Shown here: piece by piece, positions 35,321 through 45,291 of the stretch
Numbering within the stretch: the stretch's first letter is position 1
How the letters are laid out: each line of letters starts with the position of its first letter
NCBI RefSeq assembly: GCF_040932485.1
Contig: NZ_JBFRBH010000001.1
Span: 2,542,001-2,606,000, forward strand
DNA: 64,000 nucleotides
Direction: 5' to 3'
Origin: Gymnodinialimonas sp. 202GB13-11
Lineage (GTDB): Bacteria > Pseudomonadota > Alphaproteobacteria > Rhodobacterales > Rhodobacteraceae
Made by a program: the position numbers and the translations under genes
Notes under the pieces: generated by a model
Seen by the model: the letters and a program-made list of their open reading frames with translations, nothing else
Told to the model about the DNA's origin: nothing
The model's database searches: none

Positions 35321-35350
35321 CCCTATTCGGCCCGATTTAATCGGCAAAAA
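35321..35350. promoter_or_regulatory. Shared tad upstream element, cpaA copy
   Basis: CCCTATTCGGCCCGATTT followed by AATCGGCAAAAA. CCGATT-T-AATCGG (35332-35344) is a perfect palindrome and contains the CCCGATTT core shared with cpaB. It lies about 34 bases before the cpaA start. Confidence 0.5.
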
Positions 35351-35383
35351 ACGGGGAAACCGTTTCCAAATCGGGAAAAGAGC

Positions 35384-35911
35384 ATGACTTTCGACGTAGT
35401 TCTCACCGCCAGCCAGGCCTGGATCTTTCTGCCCATCTGTCTGCCGATTGCCCTTTGGGCGATCTACACGGACCTGACAGAACTCAAGATCAAGAATATC
35501 GCCGTTCTGGCGCTGTTCGCGGGCTTTGTGGTGCTTGGGCTCTTCGCCCTGCCCTTCCCCGAATACGCCTGGCGCTTCTCGCACATGGCGGTGGTCTTGC
35601 TGATCGGCTTTGTCCTGTCTTCCTTAGGTGTAATGGGCGCAGGCGACGCGAAATTCGGCGCCGCCATGGCCCCCTTCATCGCCCTGCCCGACGCGATGCT
35701 TGTACTGCTGATCGTCACGATGTCGGCCTTCGCCTTCATGATCGTGCACCAGATCGCCAAACGCATTCCCGCTGTTGTCGCCGCGACGCCAAACTGGGCG
35801 TCTTGGGACACGGGCCGCCGCTCGATCCGCAAGCAGGCGTTTCCCTATGGCGTGGGCATCTCAACCGGCCTGATCGTCTACATGATCCTCGGCATCACCG
35901 GCACCGCATAA
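35384..35911 (+). CDS. cpaA: Tad prepilin peptidase CpaA/TadV
   Basis: A 175-residue A24-family aspartic protease of the inner membrane with about five to six helices. The catalytic aspartates are D30 in WAIYTDLTELKIKN and D88 in GAGDAKFG. It cuts the leader from the flp1-3 pilins after glycine. It lacks the methylase domain of large PilD enzymes, as usual for the Tad type. ATG at 35384. Confidence 0.93.
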   Translation: MTFDVVLTASQAWIFLPICLPIALWAIYTDLTELKIKNIAVLALFAGFVVLGLFALPFPEYAWRFSHMAVVLLIGFVLSSLGVMGAGDAKFGAAMAPFIALPDAMLVLLIVTMSAFAFMIVHQIAKRIPAVVAATPNWASWDTGRRSIRKQAFPYGVGISTGLIVYMILGITGTA

Positions 35912-35923
35912 GGACACGTTCCC

Positions 35924-37246
35924 ATGAACATGCAGGTCACAGATAATTCAGCCGCCTTCGCCCCCCCGGCGCTGCGCAAGCTGACAGATACCGGGCTGAC
36001 GATCGTGATGATGCGCGACATCGTGCTCAAGACGATTTTCCGCAAAAACGTGGAACAGGTCTCGGAAATCGCTAAGGCCGTGTGCCTGCCGATCCCGCTC
36101 ACGACCGAGCTGATCGATATGCTGCGCGACCAGAACCTGTTGCAGGCCACCGGTACGCTGCACGCGACCTCCTCGAACGAGATGGGCTTTCAGCTCACCG
36201 ATGGCGGCAAGGCGCGCGCCCTCGATGCGCTGTCCCAATCCGAATATTACGGCGCGATGCCGGTCCCGCTGGAAGACTACAAGGTGCAAGTGAAGCGCCA
36301 GTCTATCCGCGACATCAAGCTGACCCGCGACATGCTGGAAGCCTCGATGGGCCATCTGATCCTGCCCGACGGGCTGATCGACCAGCTTGGGCCCGCCGTG
36401 GGCTCAGGCCGCTCGGTGCTGATGTACGGCCCGCCCGGTAATGGTAAATCCTCCATCGCTGAAGGCATCCGCGCCGCGATGGGCGACAACATCTACGTCC
36501 CCCATGCATTGGCCTATGCCGGTCAGGTGATCACCGTGTTCGACCCGATCGTGCACACGCCGGTGATGAAATCCGAGACATCTGAGCAGACCAGCCTGCG
36601 CCGCAGCGCCAGCAAGTTCGACACACGCTACCTCCTGTGCACCCGGCCCACGGTTATGACCGGTGGTGAATTGAACCTGTCGATGCTCGACCTCAACTAC
36701 AATGCGGTCAGCCGCACCTACCAGGCCTCGCTTCAGCTGAAGTCGACCGGCGGCGTCTTTATTGTCGACGACCTTGGCCGTCAGGAAGAACCGCCCCAGG
36801 CGCTGATCAACCGCTGGATCGTTCCGATGGAAGTCAACTATGACATCCTCGCGCTCCAATCGGGTGAAAAATTCGAAGTGCCGTTCGACACGCTGGTGGT
36901 TTTCTCAACCAACTTCCACCCGAACGAGATCTTCGACCAAGCGGCCCTGCGTCGTATCTTCTTTAAGGTGAAGATCGACGGCTCAAATCAGGAGCAATTC
37001 CTGAAAATCTTCGCCATGGTCGCAAAGAAGAAAGGCGTGCCACTGGATGAGGCTTCCCTCATCCATATGCTGAAGAAGAAGTATCCCACGATCGACAACA
37101 TCTACGCGAACTACCACCCGGTGTTCCTGTGCGATCAGATCAAGGCGATCTGCGATTTCGAGGGCATCCCCTACCAGATGCGCCCCGAATTCATCGACCG
37201 TGCGTGGGAAAACCTATACGTCCGCGAAGAGACCATCGTTCACTAG
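35924..37246 (+). CDS. MoxR-like AAA ATPase of the tad locus
   Basis: 440 residues. An N-terminal helical region resembles a winged-helix module; the AAA domain has Walker A GPPGNGKSS at 169-177, Walker B GGVFIVDDLGRQ and the sensor stretch LVVFSTNFHPNEIFDQAALRR. This gene regularly follows the prepilin peptidase in Rhodobacterales tad clusters; its role there is not known to me. It starts 12 bases after the cpaA stop and ends before a hairpin, closing the locus. Confidence 0.82.
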   Translation: MNMQVTDNSAAFAPPALRKLTDTGLTIVMMRDIVLKTIFRKNVEQVSEIAKAVCLPIPLTTELIDMLRDQNLLQATGTLHATSSNEMGFQLTDGGKARALDALSQSEYYGAMPVPLEDYKVQVKRQSIRDIKLTRDMLEASMGHLILPDGLIDQLGPAVGSGRSVLMYGPPGNGKSSIAEGIRAAMGDNIYVPHALAYAGQVITVFDPIVHTPVMKSETSEQTSLRRSASKFDTRYLLCTRPTVMTGGELNLSMLDLNYNAVSRTYQASLQLKSTGGVFIVDDLGRQEEPPQALINRWIVPMEVNYDILALQSGEKFEVPFDTLVVFSTNFHPNEIFDQAALRRIFFKVKIDGSNQEQFLKIFAMVAKKKGVPLDEASLIHMLKKKYPTIDNIYANYHPVFLCDQIKAICDFEGIPYQMRPEFIDRAWENLYVREETIVH

Positions 37247-37254
37247 AAACGGAC

Positions 37255-37274
37255 CGGAAAACTCAGGTTTTCCG
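37255..37274. terminator. Hairpin after the tad locus, possible weak terminator
   Basis: CGGAAAAC-TCAG-GTTTTCCG, a perfect 8-bp stem nine bases after the AAA-ATPase stop. No strong T-run follows, so efficiency is doubtful. Confidence 0.5.
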
Positions 37275-37301
37275 TGTGGAATTTCTGCAGAAATCCCCAC
37301 C

Positions 37302-37349
37302 CACGGGATGGCGGGTGGGGCGCCTTTGGCCAGTGGCCAAACAGCGTCA
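37302..37349. repeat. Dispersed 48-bp repeat, copy B
   Basis: Same strand and near identical to 9785-9833. Its stem is TTTGGCCA-G-TGGCCAAA, a loop variant of copy A with the pairing preserved. Confidence 0.75.
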
Positions 37350-37430
37350 CGCGCCAACACGTGTAACTACAAAAAAACTACAGGATCACTACAGGTTCAT
37401 TACGCGCGCTTTTGACCTATCTTGCGCTGT

Positions 37431-39857
37431 ATGGACGCTGTCGCCCCCCCTGCCCTGCCACCAGAAATCGAAGGCTGGTTTTCGTCGCGCGGTTGGTCCA
37501 TCCACCCGCACCAGCGCGAAATGCTGGACCTCGCAGATCAACCCTGCCAACTCCTCATCGCCCCCACCGGCGGCGGCAAGACGATGGCCGGGTTCCTTCC
37601 CACTTTGGCGGAGCTTGCGGACGGAGACCACGACGGCCTCCACACACTTTATATCAGCCCGCTCAAGGCCTTAGCCGCCGACATCAAGCGCAACCTGACC
37701 GCCCCAATCGAGGAAATGGGCCTGCCCATCCGGGTCGAGGATCGCACTGGCGACACGCCCTCCAGCCGCAAGAAACGCCAACGCGCCGACCCGCCGCACA
37801 TTCTGCTCACCACCCCGGAAAGCCTCGCCCTTCTCACCAGCTACGAGGACGCCGACCGCACCTTCAAAGGCCTCCAACGCGTCATTGTCGATGAAATCCA
37901 CGCCCTCGCGGAATCCAAACGCGGCGACCAACTCATGCTCGCCCTCTCCCGCCTCTCCGCCCTGCGCCCCGACCTGCGCCGCGTCGGTCTCAGCGCCACT
38001 GTCGAAGACCCGCAAGCCGTCGCCCGCGTCCTTGCCAAGAACCCCGATCCCTGCGCGATCCTGAAAGCCGATCCCGGCCCCGACCCCGACATTCAGATGC
38101 TGACAACCGACGCCCCTCCCCCATGGTCCGGCGGCGGCGGCAAATACGCGATGCAGGCCGTCCTCGAACAGGTAAAGGCCCATAATACAACGCTTATCTT
38201 CCACAACACCCGCGCGCAGGCCGAGTTGTTTTTCCACCACCTCTGGCTGGCAAACGAAGATCAGATCCCCATCGGTATCCACCACGGTGCGTTGGCGCGC
38301 GAGCAGCGTGAGCGTGTGGAACAGGCCATGGTGAACGGCGAGCTTAAGGCGATCGTTTGCACCGGCTCTCTCGACCTCGGTATCGACTGGGGCGATGTCG
38401 ATCTGGTCATTCAGGTCGGGGCGCCCAAGAACGTCAAACGCCTCGTCCAGCGCATCGGCCGCGCCAATCACCGCTACAACGCGCCGTCCAAAGCGCTGAT
38501 CGTACCGGCAAACCGGTTTGAGGTGATCGAATGCGTTGCCGCCCTTCAAGCCGTGCGTGACCACACACTCGACGGCGACATCGACCACACTGGTCCCCTC
38601 GACGTCCTCTGCCAACACATCCTGATCCGCGCCTGTGCGGGGCCGTTCACCGCAGATGAGCTCTACGCGGAAGTCCGCACCGCCGGTGCCTATGCCGACC
38701 TCCCACGAGAGACCTTTGACCGCTGCCTCGATTTCGCGGCCACCGGCGGCTACGCCCTGCGCGCTTACGACCAGTGGCAGCGCTTGATCGAGCTTGATGG
38801 CATCTACCGCCTGCGCGACCCACGCGCGACGGCCCGCATTCGCATGAACATCGGCACCATTGTCGACGCGGACAAAATGGCCGTCCGTCTTCAAAAGACA
38901 CGCGGCGGCAGGCCCTTGGGCGAGGTTGAGGAATACTTCGCCTCCATGCTGCGCAAGGGCGACACCTTCCTGATCGGGGGTGAGATCGTCCGCTATGAAG
39001 GCATGCGCGAGATGACTGTCGAAGTCACGCGCACCCCATACCAGAAGCCCAAGATCGCCACCTTCATGGGCACGAAGTTCGCTACCTCAACGCAGCTATC
39101 AGACCGTATCCTAGCCATGTTCCGGCAAGAAGATTGGCCTGAATTGCCAAACCACACCCGCGACTGGCTGAAGCTCCAACGCGATGTTTCACAATTGCCG
39201 CAACGCGACCGCCTGCTGGTCGAAACCTTTCCCCACGATGGGCGCGAACATCTGGTGGCCTACGGCTTCGCTGGCCGAAACGCGCAGCAAACGCTCGGTC
39301 TTCTGCTGACGCAACGGATGGAGGAACAGGGCCTCAACCCGATGGGCTTCGTCTCCACCGACTATGCGACGCTGATCTGGGGGCTGGATCAGGCGACCAA
39401 TATCGAACCGCTTTTCAGCCGCGACAACTTGATGGCCACAATGGAAAGCTGGCTTGCCGACAACGCGGTGATGAAACGCACCTTCAAGGGCAGTGCCATT
39501 ATCGCGGGGCTGGTGGACCGATCCATGCCCGGCGGAAAACGCAAATCCGGGCGGCAAGCGACCTTCTCGACCGATATCCTCTACGACACTCTGCGCAAGT
39601 ATGATCCCGATCACGTCATGTTGGAGATCACCCGGAACGAGGCGATGCGCGGTCTGGTCGATTTCGGACGGATCGAAGAGATGCTGGATCGCATCGGGGG
39701 CCGGATTGACCACAAACCACTGACGCGCGTAACACCGCTGGCCGCTCCCCTATTCCTGGAGCCCGGGCGCATTCCAATTCAAGGCCTCGCCAATGAACGG
39801 CTATTGGCAGATGAGGCCACGCGACTAATGGAAACGGCGGGCTTAAAGTTGGAATAG
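37431..39857 (+). CDS. Ligase-associated DNA damage response DEXH-box helicase (Lhr-like)
   Basis: An 808-residue SF2 helicase. Walker A is APTGGGKT at 44-51, motif II is VIVDEIHAL, motif III LSATVED and motif VI LVQRIGRANHR. The C-terminal Lhr-type extension (from about residue 430) ends with a LMETAGLKLE tail. In bacteria with the ligase-associated (LPE) repair cassette, this helicase comes with an ATP-dependent ligase, an exonuclease and PdeM. Here only PdeM is nearby. ATG 37431 begins MDAVAPPALPPEIEGWF. Confidence 0.92.
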   Translation: MDAVAPPALPPEIEGWFSSRGWSIHPHQREMLDLADQPCQLLIAPTGGGKTMAGFLPTLAELADGDHDGLHTLYISPLKALAADIKRNLTAPIEEMGLPIRVEDRTGDTPSSRKKRQRADPPHILLTTPESLALLTSYEDADRTFKGLQRVIVDEIHALAESKRGDQLMLALSRLSALRPDLRRVGLSATVEDPQAVARVLAKNPDPCAILKADPGPDPDIQMLTTDAPPPWSGGGGKYAMQAVLEQVKAHNTTLIFHNTRAQAELFFHHLWLANEDQIPIGIHHGALAREQRERVEQAMVNGELKAIVCTGSLDLGIDWGDVDLVIQVGAPKNVKRLVQRIGRANHRYNAPSKALIVPANRFEVIECVAALQAVRDHTLDGDIDHTGPLDVLCQHILIRACAGPFTADELYAEVRTAGAYADLPRETFDRCLDFAATGGYALRAYDQWQRLIELDGIYRLRDPRATARIRMNIGTIVDADKMAVRLQKTRGGRPLGEVEEYFASMLRKGDTFLIGGEIVRYEGMREMTVEVTRTPYQKPKIATFMGTKFATSTQLSDRILAMFRQEDWPELPNHTRDWLKLQRDVSQLPQRDRLLVETFPHDGREHLVAYGFAGRNAQQTLGLLLTQRMEEQGLNPMGFVSTDYATLIWGLDQATNIEPLFSRDNLMATMESWLADNAVMKRTFKGSAIIAGLVDRSMPGGKRKSGRQATFSTDILYDTLRKYDPDHVMLEITRNEAMRGLVDFGRIEEMLDRIGGRIDHKPLTRVTPLAAPLFLEPGRIPIQGLANERLLADEATRLMETAGLKLE

Positions 39858-40053
39858 AGGTAAAAACATACCCATGCGCTATTCCGCTTTTCTTCATACG
39901 CGCATTACTCACCCAAGGTGACGCCACGTAAGTCCAGAGCCTAAGAATTCTGAATTGGCGTTTATCATGACGCATTCCGCAATGCATACTCCGTGAGTTA
40001 ACCCGTGACCTGACGCCTTGCTTTCATGCGCCCGCCCGGCATATGAACGAAAC

Positions 40054-40716
40054 ATGAACGGCCTAACCTTCTCCTTCGTCGATCACACGCTCACTGCCCT
40101 GCCAAGCGGGGCGCTTTGGTGGCCTGCGGAAGCGACGCTTGTGGTCAGCGACCTGCACCTTGGCAAAGCGGAGCGGATGGCACGACGGGGTGGGCCGATC
40201 TTGCCGCCCTACGAAATTCAAGAAACGCTCGACCGGCTGATTGCAGATTGCGCGGCCACTGGCGCAAAGCGAGTGATCTGCCTGGGGGATAGTTTTGACG
40301 ACCTCGCAGCCGCACAGGCCACCGCACAAGACGTGTCAGATCGGCTGGCGCCTACCATGGCCGGACGTCAATGGATCTGGATTGAGGGCAACCATGACCC
40401 TGGACCAGTCGGCATCGGAGGCGAACACCTCAGCGAAGTGAAAATTTCCTCCATCGCCTTTCGCCATATTGCCTCAGAATCTTCAGAGGCAGAGGTATCG
40501 GGACACTATCACCCAAAAGCGCGTGTTCTGGCGCGTGGCCGTACTATCACGAGACCCTGCTTTCTGGTGGACGACAGACGCCTGATTTTGCCCGCTTTTG
40601 GCACCTACACAGGCGGTCTACATTGCGACCGCCCAGAATTGGCCAGCCTTATGGCACCCAACGCTGCCGCAATTCTTCTCGCCGATCCGCCGGTGCGGAT
40701 TCCGATGCCGCGTTAG
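40054..40716 (+). CDS. pdeM: Ligase-associated DNA damage response endonuclease PdeM
   Basis: A 220-residue calcineurin-like metallophosphoesterase. Metal ligands appear in VVSDLHLGKAE (D33, H35), CLGDSFDD, WIEGNHDPG and SGHYHPKAR, the five-motif order of the family. PdeM proteins are nucleases or phosphodiesterases of the LPE repair cassette. It lies 196 bases after the helicase, so the two may be separate units. It ends over the start of the LytTR gene (convergent, 4 bases). Confidence 0.9.
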   Translation: MNGLTFSFVDHTLTALPSGALWWPAEATLVVSDLHLGKAERMARRGGPILPPYEIQETLDRLIADCAATGAKRVICLGDSFDDLAAAQATAQDVSDRLAPTMAGRQWIWIEGNHDPGPVGIGGEHLSEVKISSIAFRHIASESSEAEVSGHYHPKARVLARGRTITRPCFLVDDRRLILPAFGTYTGGLHCDRPELASLMAPNAAAILLADPPVRIPMPR

Positions 40717-41504
40717 GTCACTGAGAAACCAGCAGATTGCAAATCGCCCAATCGGGACGGGCTGACGGGAACCCTTGCGCCGCACGTGAGGATCGCCGCA
40801 TACCGCCTGCCATCCTGTGTCACGGATTTTATAGTTTCAAACGCCAGCCAATGTGACCGGTGGACCTGAATCCCATCTGCGCCGTCCAATTGAAGCAGGG
40901 CGTCGGAAAAGCGCATACGCACCCGCGCTTCGCCCTTCGCGGTATAGATGAGAAGTTGATGCCCATCGGCTGAGACCCGTTTGATAGGGCCCTGCACGGA
41001 TGGCTCAACATGGCGCACCAATGCAGGGGCCTCCTCCACCGGCACAGCAACTGGCATTCGCTGAACCTCAGTTAAAGCTTCGGGTTCTTCTTGCATATTC
41101 CGGTACTGATGCCGAACAAGAACGGGAATGGCACAGATGAGCCAGACAATGATCACGTGCTCGATCAGGAACAGCGGCGTCGCAAGCTGATCTCCCAGAA
41201 GGAAAATGTTCGCCGCCCAGATCAAAGGCGCCAAAACAATCCCAATGCAAAATACCGCGACAACATCGCGTTTGAGCTCGGATCCCGGAACGACGTCTCT
41301 GAGAAAGCTTCGTATCAGATGAGCGGGAATCAGAGAGCCGAGAATGACGGCGCCCCAATAAAGGCCCCGCTCCGGCAATGAAAACCTGTCATAGGTGGAA
41401 AATGGGCCAAGGAGCGAAACAATCACCACAGCCAATAACGCAATTGAAAGGCGAATTCGCCAATCACGTTTACGATCTAATACGCTGGTGGAGTTTTCTT
41501 CCAA
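40713..41504 (-). CDS. Membrane-anchored LytTR-type DNA-binding regulator
   Basis: 263 residues: four hydrophobic helices (about residues 17-38, 48-65, 80-102, 112-132) followed by a C-terminal LytTR domain (about 170-260) with the typical GEARVRMRFSDALLQLDGADGIQVHRSHWLA pattern. It would bind DNA while anchored in the inner membrane, sensing an unknown signal. No kinase gene is adjacent. Such membrane LytTR proteins are frequent in Rhodobacterales, often as orphans. Target unknown. Confidence 0.84.
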   Translation of the reverse strand: MEENSTSVLDRKRDWRIRLSIALLAVVIVSLLGPFSTYDRFSLPERGLYWGAVILGSLIPAHLIRSFLRDVVPGSELKRDVVAVFCIGIVLAPLIWAANIFLLGDQLATPLFLIEHVIIVWLICAIPVLVRHQYRNMQEEPEALTEVQRMPVAVPVEEAPALVRHVEPSVQGPIKRVSADGHQLLIYTAKGEARVRMRFSDALLQLDGADGIQVHRSHWLAFETIKSVTQDGRRYAAILTCGARVPVSPSRLGDLQSAGFSVT

Positions 41505-41599
41505 TCCGATATCCGTTGATCAGAGGCCTGTTCGCGATTTCTGCGACGATAAAGGTCGTATTCAATAGTCTTCAAGGATGATTTCGCTAACATGTGAAA

Positions 41600-42034
41600 A
41601 TGCACAAGATTTCATCGCTCATATCACAACAAATTCAAGACAGCTTCGCGCGACAGGGCATGATGCAGTCGCTCGGCGCGCAGATTGAGCGCATCGCAAG
41701 CGGCGAAGTTGTCCTCAGTCTTCGACCCAACCCTGAAATGAGCCAGCAACACGGCGTCGTTCATGCCGGTGCAACCTTCGCCCTCGGCGACAGCGCGTCG
41801 GGCTATGCCGCCCTGACCCAAATGCCCGCTGGGAAGGAGGTTATGACAGTCGAGATGAAGATCAACCTACTCGACCCGGCGGCTGGCGCACGGCTGATTG
41901 CCACAGGCCGAGTGGTGAAACCCGGCAAGCGACTTGTCATCACGCGCTGCGATATCGAGGCTGAGGCAGAGGATGGCACCCGCAAGCTCGTGGCGATCTT
42001 GCAGGGCACGATGATCCCCGTGGAAGCAACTTAA
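41600..42034 (+). CDS. PaaI-family thioesterase
   Basis: About 144 residues, hotdog fold. [27 protein letters not shown] carries the HG(x)xHAG motif of the family, and [11 protein letters not shown] and [20 protein letters not shown] the following strands. Start ATG 41600 or the GTG two codons earlier (41594). It ends four bases over the convergent folD stop. Different subfamily from the gene at 3961. Confidence 0.85.
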   Translation: MHKISSLISQQIQDSFARQGMMQSLGAQIERIASGEVVLSLRPNPEMSQQHGVVHAGATFALGDSASGYAALTQMPAGKEVMTVEMKINLLDPAAGARLIATGRVVKPGKRLVITRCDIEAEAEDGTRKLVAILQGTMIPVEAT

Positions 42035-42930
42035 GCAGTCAGGCCCTGCGGCTCTTCCAATCCGTTTGCCCGGCAGCACGCCGTCAGCGTATTGGCAAGC
42101 AGGCAGGCGATGGTCATCGGCCCCACGCCGCCCGGCACAGGCGTCACAGCCGCGGCCACTTCGATGGCTTCAGCATAGTCCACGTCGCCCAGAAGCTTCG
42201 TCTTGCCCGGCTTGTCAGGGTGCGGGATACGCGTGATACCCACGTCGATCACCGTCGCGCCCGGCTTCACCCAATCGCCCTTCACCATCTCCGCACGCCC
42301 AACGGCAGCAACTAGAATGTCCGCACGGCGACAAACCTCGGCCAGGTCTTGCGTCCGCGAATGCGCGATCGTCACGGTGCAATTCTCTTGCAGCAGAAGC
42401 TGGCCCATTGGCTTGCCGAACAGGTTCGACCGTCCAATCACCACGGCCTCCTTACCCGACATATTGCCCACCTGATCGCGCAGCAGCATCAGGCAGCCAA
42501 GCGGCGTGCAGGACACAAGGCCCTTCTCACCGCTCGCCAACAGACCCGCGTTCACCACGCTGAGACCATCAACATCCTTCGCCGGGTCAATGCGTGCCAC
42601 GACACGGCGCTCATCCAAATGATCGGGCACGGGGAATTGGCACAGGATGCCATGCACGCTGTCGTTGGCGTTCAGCTTGTCGATCAGGGCAAACAGCTCT
42701 TCCTCGGAAACGTCCGCAGGCAGCTTGTGCTCGAAAGACGCCATGCCGACTTCAACCGTCTGCTTGTGCTTGGCGGCGACGTAAACCTCACTTGCCGGGT
42801 CTTCACCCACCAGCACCACCGCCAAGCCGGGTGTAATCCCATGGTCGGCTTTCAAACGTTCGACATGGTCGGAAATCTGGCCCCGCACATTGGCGGCAAA
42901 GGCTTTTCCGTCGATTTTCTCTGCGGTCAT
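42031..42930 (-). CDS. folD: Bifunctional methylenetetrahydrofolate dehydrogenase / cyclohydrolase
   Basis: A 299-residue enzyme that interconverts methylene-THF and 10-formyl-THF. [13 protein letters not shown] contains the catalytic lysine; [43 protein letters not shown] (NADP site) and [19 protein letters not shown] are all present. Together with fhs upstream on the same strand it supplies one-carbon units. Start overlaps the osmC stop by ATGA. Confidence 0.96.
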   Translation of the reverse strand: MTAEKIDGKAFAANVRGQISDHVERLKADHGITPGLAVVLVGEDPASEVYVAAKHKQTVEVGMASFEHKLPADVSEEELFALIDKLNANDSVHGILCQFPVPDHLDERRVVARIDPAKDVDGLSVVNAGLLASGEKGLVSCTPLGCLMLLRDQVGNMSGKEAVVIGRSNLFGKPMGQLLLQENCTVTIAHSRTQDLAEVCRRADILVAAVGRAEMVKGDWVKPGATVIDVGITRIPHPDKPGKTKLLGDVDYAEAIEVAAAVTPVPGGVGPMTIACLLANTLTACCRANGLEEPQGLTA

Positions 42931-43382
42931 GGGGTGTCCTCCAACAGGTTCACGACAATCTCGGTCCGCACCGAATTGGCGATGAAACAGGCGTGATGCG
43001 CTTTGTCATGCAGCGCTTTGTGGGTGTCTACGTCGGGCGCATCGGCCCATGTGACGCGAATGTTCAGATCGACGCGGGGGATCCACGTCTTGCCGTCCTG
43101 TCGGACCAATGCGCCGGTCGCGCGATCCTCGTAGGATTCAGGCTCAAGCCCCGCTTGGCGGGCAAAATCCAGAAACCACAGCATGTGACAGCTTGAGATT
43201 GAGGCGATGAAAGCCTCTTCCGGGTCCACCGCGGCGGGGTCGGAATAGGGTTCCGGCACAACGGACGGAGAAGCCGAGGCCGGAACCTCAAGCCCCCCAT
43301 CGAAGCGCCACATGTGCCCGCGCGTGTAGCGATTGGCGGCGAAGTCGCCGCTCTTCTTCCAGATCACGCGGGCCTCGTGCAT
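42927..43382 (-). CDS. OsmC-family peroxiredoxin-like protein
   Basis: 151 residues. The two catalytic-type cysteines of OsmC/Ohr are in [12 protein letters not shown] and [12 protein letters not shown], with [11 protein letters not shown] preceding. Such proteins reduce organic peroxides. It sits between folD and fhs; it overlaps folD by four bases and begins four bases beyond the fhs stop, so the three form one operon. The function in this context is unclear. ATG at 43382. Confidence 0.88.
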   Translation of the reverse strand: MHEARVIWKKSGDFAANRYTRGHMWRFDGGLEVPASASPSVVPEPYSDPAAVDPEEAFIASISSCHMLWFLDFARQAGLEPESYEDRATGALVRQDGKTWIPRVDLNIRVTWADAPDVDTHKALHDKAHHACFIANSVRTEIVVNLLEDTP

Positions 43383-43386
43383 CGGC

Positions 43387-45063
43387 TTAGAACAGCCCTT
43401 CGATCTGACCGTCATCGTTGAGGTGGATGGCCTCTGCCGATGGCACGCGCGGCAGGCCGGGCATGGTCATGATCTCGCCGCAGACCGCGACGATGAAGCC
43501 TGCGCCAGCGCTCAGCCGCACTTCGCGGACCGGAACGGTGAAGCCCGTGGGGGCGCCGCGTTGGCCCGGATCGGTTGAGAAGGAGTACTGCGTTTTCGCC
43601 ATGCAGACCGGCAGGTTGCCATAGCCCTGATCTTCCCACAGCTTCAGCTGGTCGAGGATTTTCTTGTCCATCACGGCTTCATCGGCGCGATAGATCTTCT
43701 GGCAAACCGTCTGGATTTTCTCGGCCAGCGGCATGTCGTCAGCATAAAGCGTCTCGAACTGTGCTTCGCCCTTTTCAATCACCTCGACGACCTTCTCGGC
43801 CAGCGGCGCGGAGCCTTCGGAGCCCAACTCCCAATGCCGCGACAGCACCGCTTCCGCGCCCTGTTCGGCCACATAGTCCTTAACCGCCTGCACTTCCGCG
43901 TCCGTGTCGGTGACGAAGTGGTTGATGGCGACCACAACCGGCACGCCAAACCCTTTGAGGTTCTCGATATGGCGACCAAGGTTCGGGCAGCCGGCCTTCA
44001 CCGCGTCCACGTTCTCGGCACCCAGATCAGCTTTCGCCACGCCGCCGTTCATCTTCATCGCGCGCACCGTGGCCACGCAGACCACAACGCTCGGCGCGAG
44101 GCCCGCTTTGCGGCACTTTATGTTCATGAACTTCTCAGCGCCTAGATCCGCGCCGAAGCCCGCTTCCGTCACCACGTAGTCGGCAAGCTTCAGCGCCGTG
44201 GAGGTTGCAATGACGGAGTTACAGCCGTGGGCGATGTTGGCGAACGGGCCGCCATGGACAAAGGCCGGGTTGTTTTCCAGCGTCTGCACGAGGTTCGGCT
44301 GCATCGCGTCCTTCAACAGCACCGTCATCGCGCCATCGGCTTTGATGTCGCGTGCAAAAACGGGGGAGCGGTCGCGGCGGTAGGCCACGATCATCGCGCC
44401 CAGACGCTCCTGCAGGTCCTTGAGGTCCTTCGCCAGGCACAGGATCGCCATGACCTCGGAGGCCACGGTGATGTCAAAGCCCGCCTCGCGCGGGAAGCCG
44501 TTGGCCACGCCGCCAAGCGAGGCCGTGATCTGCCGCAGAGCGCGGTCGTTCATGTCCACGACACGACGCCAGACGACGCGGCGCACGTCGATTTCCAGCT
44601 CATTGCCCCAGTAGATGTGGTTGTCGATCATTGCCGACAGAAGGCTGTGCGCCGAGGTGATCGCGTGGAAGTCGCCGGTGAAGTGGAGGTTCATCTCCTC
44701 CATCGGGACAACCTGCGCATTGCCACCGCCAGCGGCCCCGCCCTTCATGCCGAAGTTCGGCCCGAGCGAGGCTTCGCGAATGCAGACCATCGCGTTCTTG
44801 CCAATGCGGTTCAGGCCGTCACCCAGACCCACGGTCGTCGTCGTCTTTCCCTCGCCTGCGGGCGTCGGGTTGATCGCGGTCACAAGGATCAGTTTGCCGT
44901 TTTCGCGCGACTGGACGGAGTTGATGAACGACTGGCTGACCTTCGCCTTGTCATGGCCGTAGGGTAGCAGATCATCGCTGCCGATCCCGATCTTCGCGCC
45001 GATCTCCTGGATCGGCTTCTTCTGCGCCTCACGTGCGATTTCGATGTCGGATTTAAAGCCCAT
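43387..45063 (-). CDS. fhs: Formate-tetrahydrofolate ligase
   Basis: A 558-residue enzyme that makes 10-formyl-THF from formate, THF and ATP. The P-loop is [42 protein letters not shown] and [28 protein letters not shown] are family-specific. ATG at 45063 gives [13 protein letters not shown], standard; an upstream extension would lack conservation. First gene of the fhs-osmC-folD operon. In marine roseobacters this pathway serves methylated-compound catabolism and purine synthesis. Confidence 0.96.
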   Translation of the reverse strand: MGFKSDIEIAREAQKKPIQEIGAKIGIGSDDLLPYGHDKAKVSQSFINSVQSRENGKLILVTAINPTPAGEGKTTTTVGLGDGLNRIGKNAMVCIREASLGPNFGMKGGAAGGGNAQVVPMEEMNLHFTGDFHAITSAHSLLSAMIDNHIYWGNELEIDVRRVVWRRVVDMNDRALRQITASLGGVANGFPREAGFDITVASEVMAILCLAKDLKDLQERLGAMIVAYRRDRSPVFARDIKADGAMTVLLKDAMQPNLVQTLENNPAFVHGGPFANIAHGCNSVIATSTALKLADYVVTEAGFGADLGAEKFMNIKCRKAGLAPSVVVCVATVRAMKMNGGVAKADLGAENVDAVKAGCPNLGRHIENLKGFGVPVVVAINHFVTDTDAEVQAVKDYVAEQGAEAVLSRHWELGSEGSAPLAEKVVEVIEKGEAQFETLYADDMPLAEKIQTVCQKIYRADEAVMDKKILDQLKLWEDQGYGNLPVCMAKTQYSFSTDPGQRGAPTGFTVPVREVRLSAGAGFIVAVCGEIMTMPGLPRVPSAEAIHLNDDGQIEGLF

Positions 45064-45291
45064 GGCGCGCGTCTCCCTCGCGAAAATCTTTGTCTCAACT
45101 CGCCTATAACGGGCAGACCATGGGCGGATAGGGCCAATTCCGACATTTTCACAGAGCATCCCGTCATGGCGCGTGCGCGACGTTTCCGAAAGGAAAATAC
45201 GCCTCACGGGGGAACCAACAGCAGATTTGCACCGTTTCTTAACAAATCCAGCGTTTATGTTGGGCACTGTCTGCTATTTGGGGGAAACACG

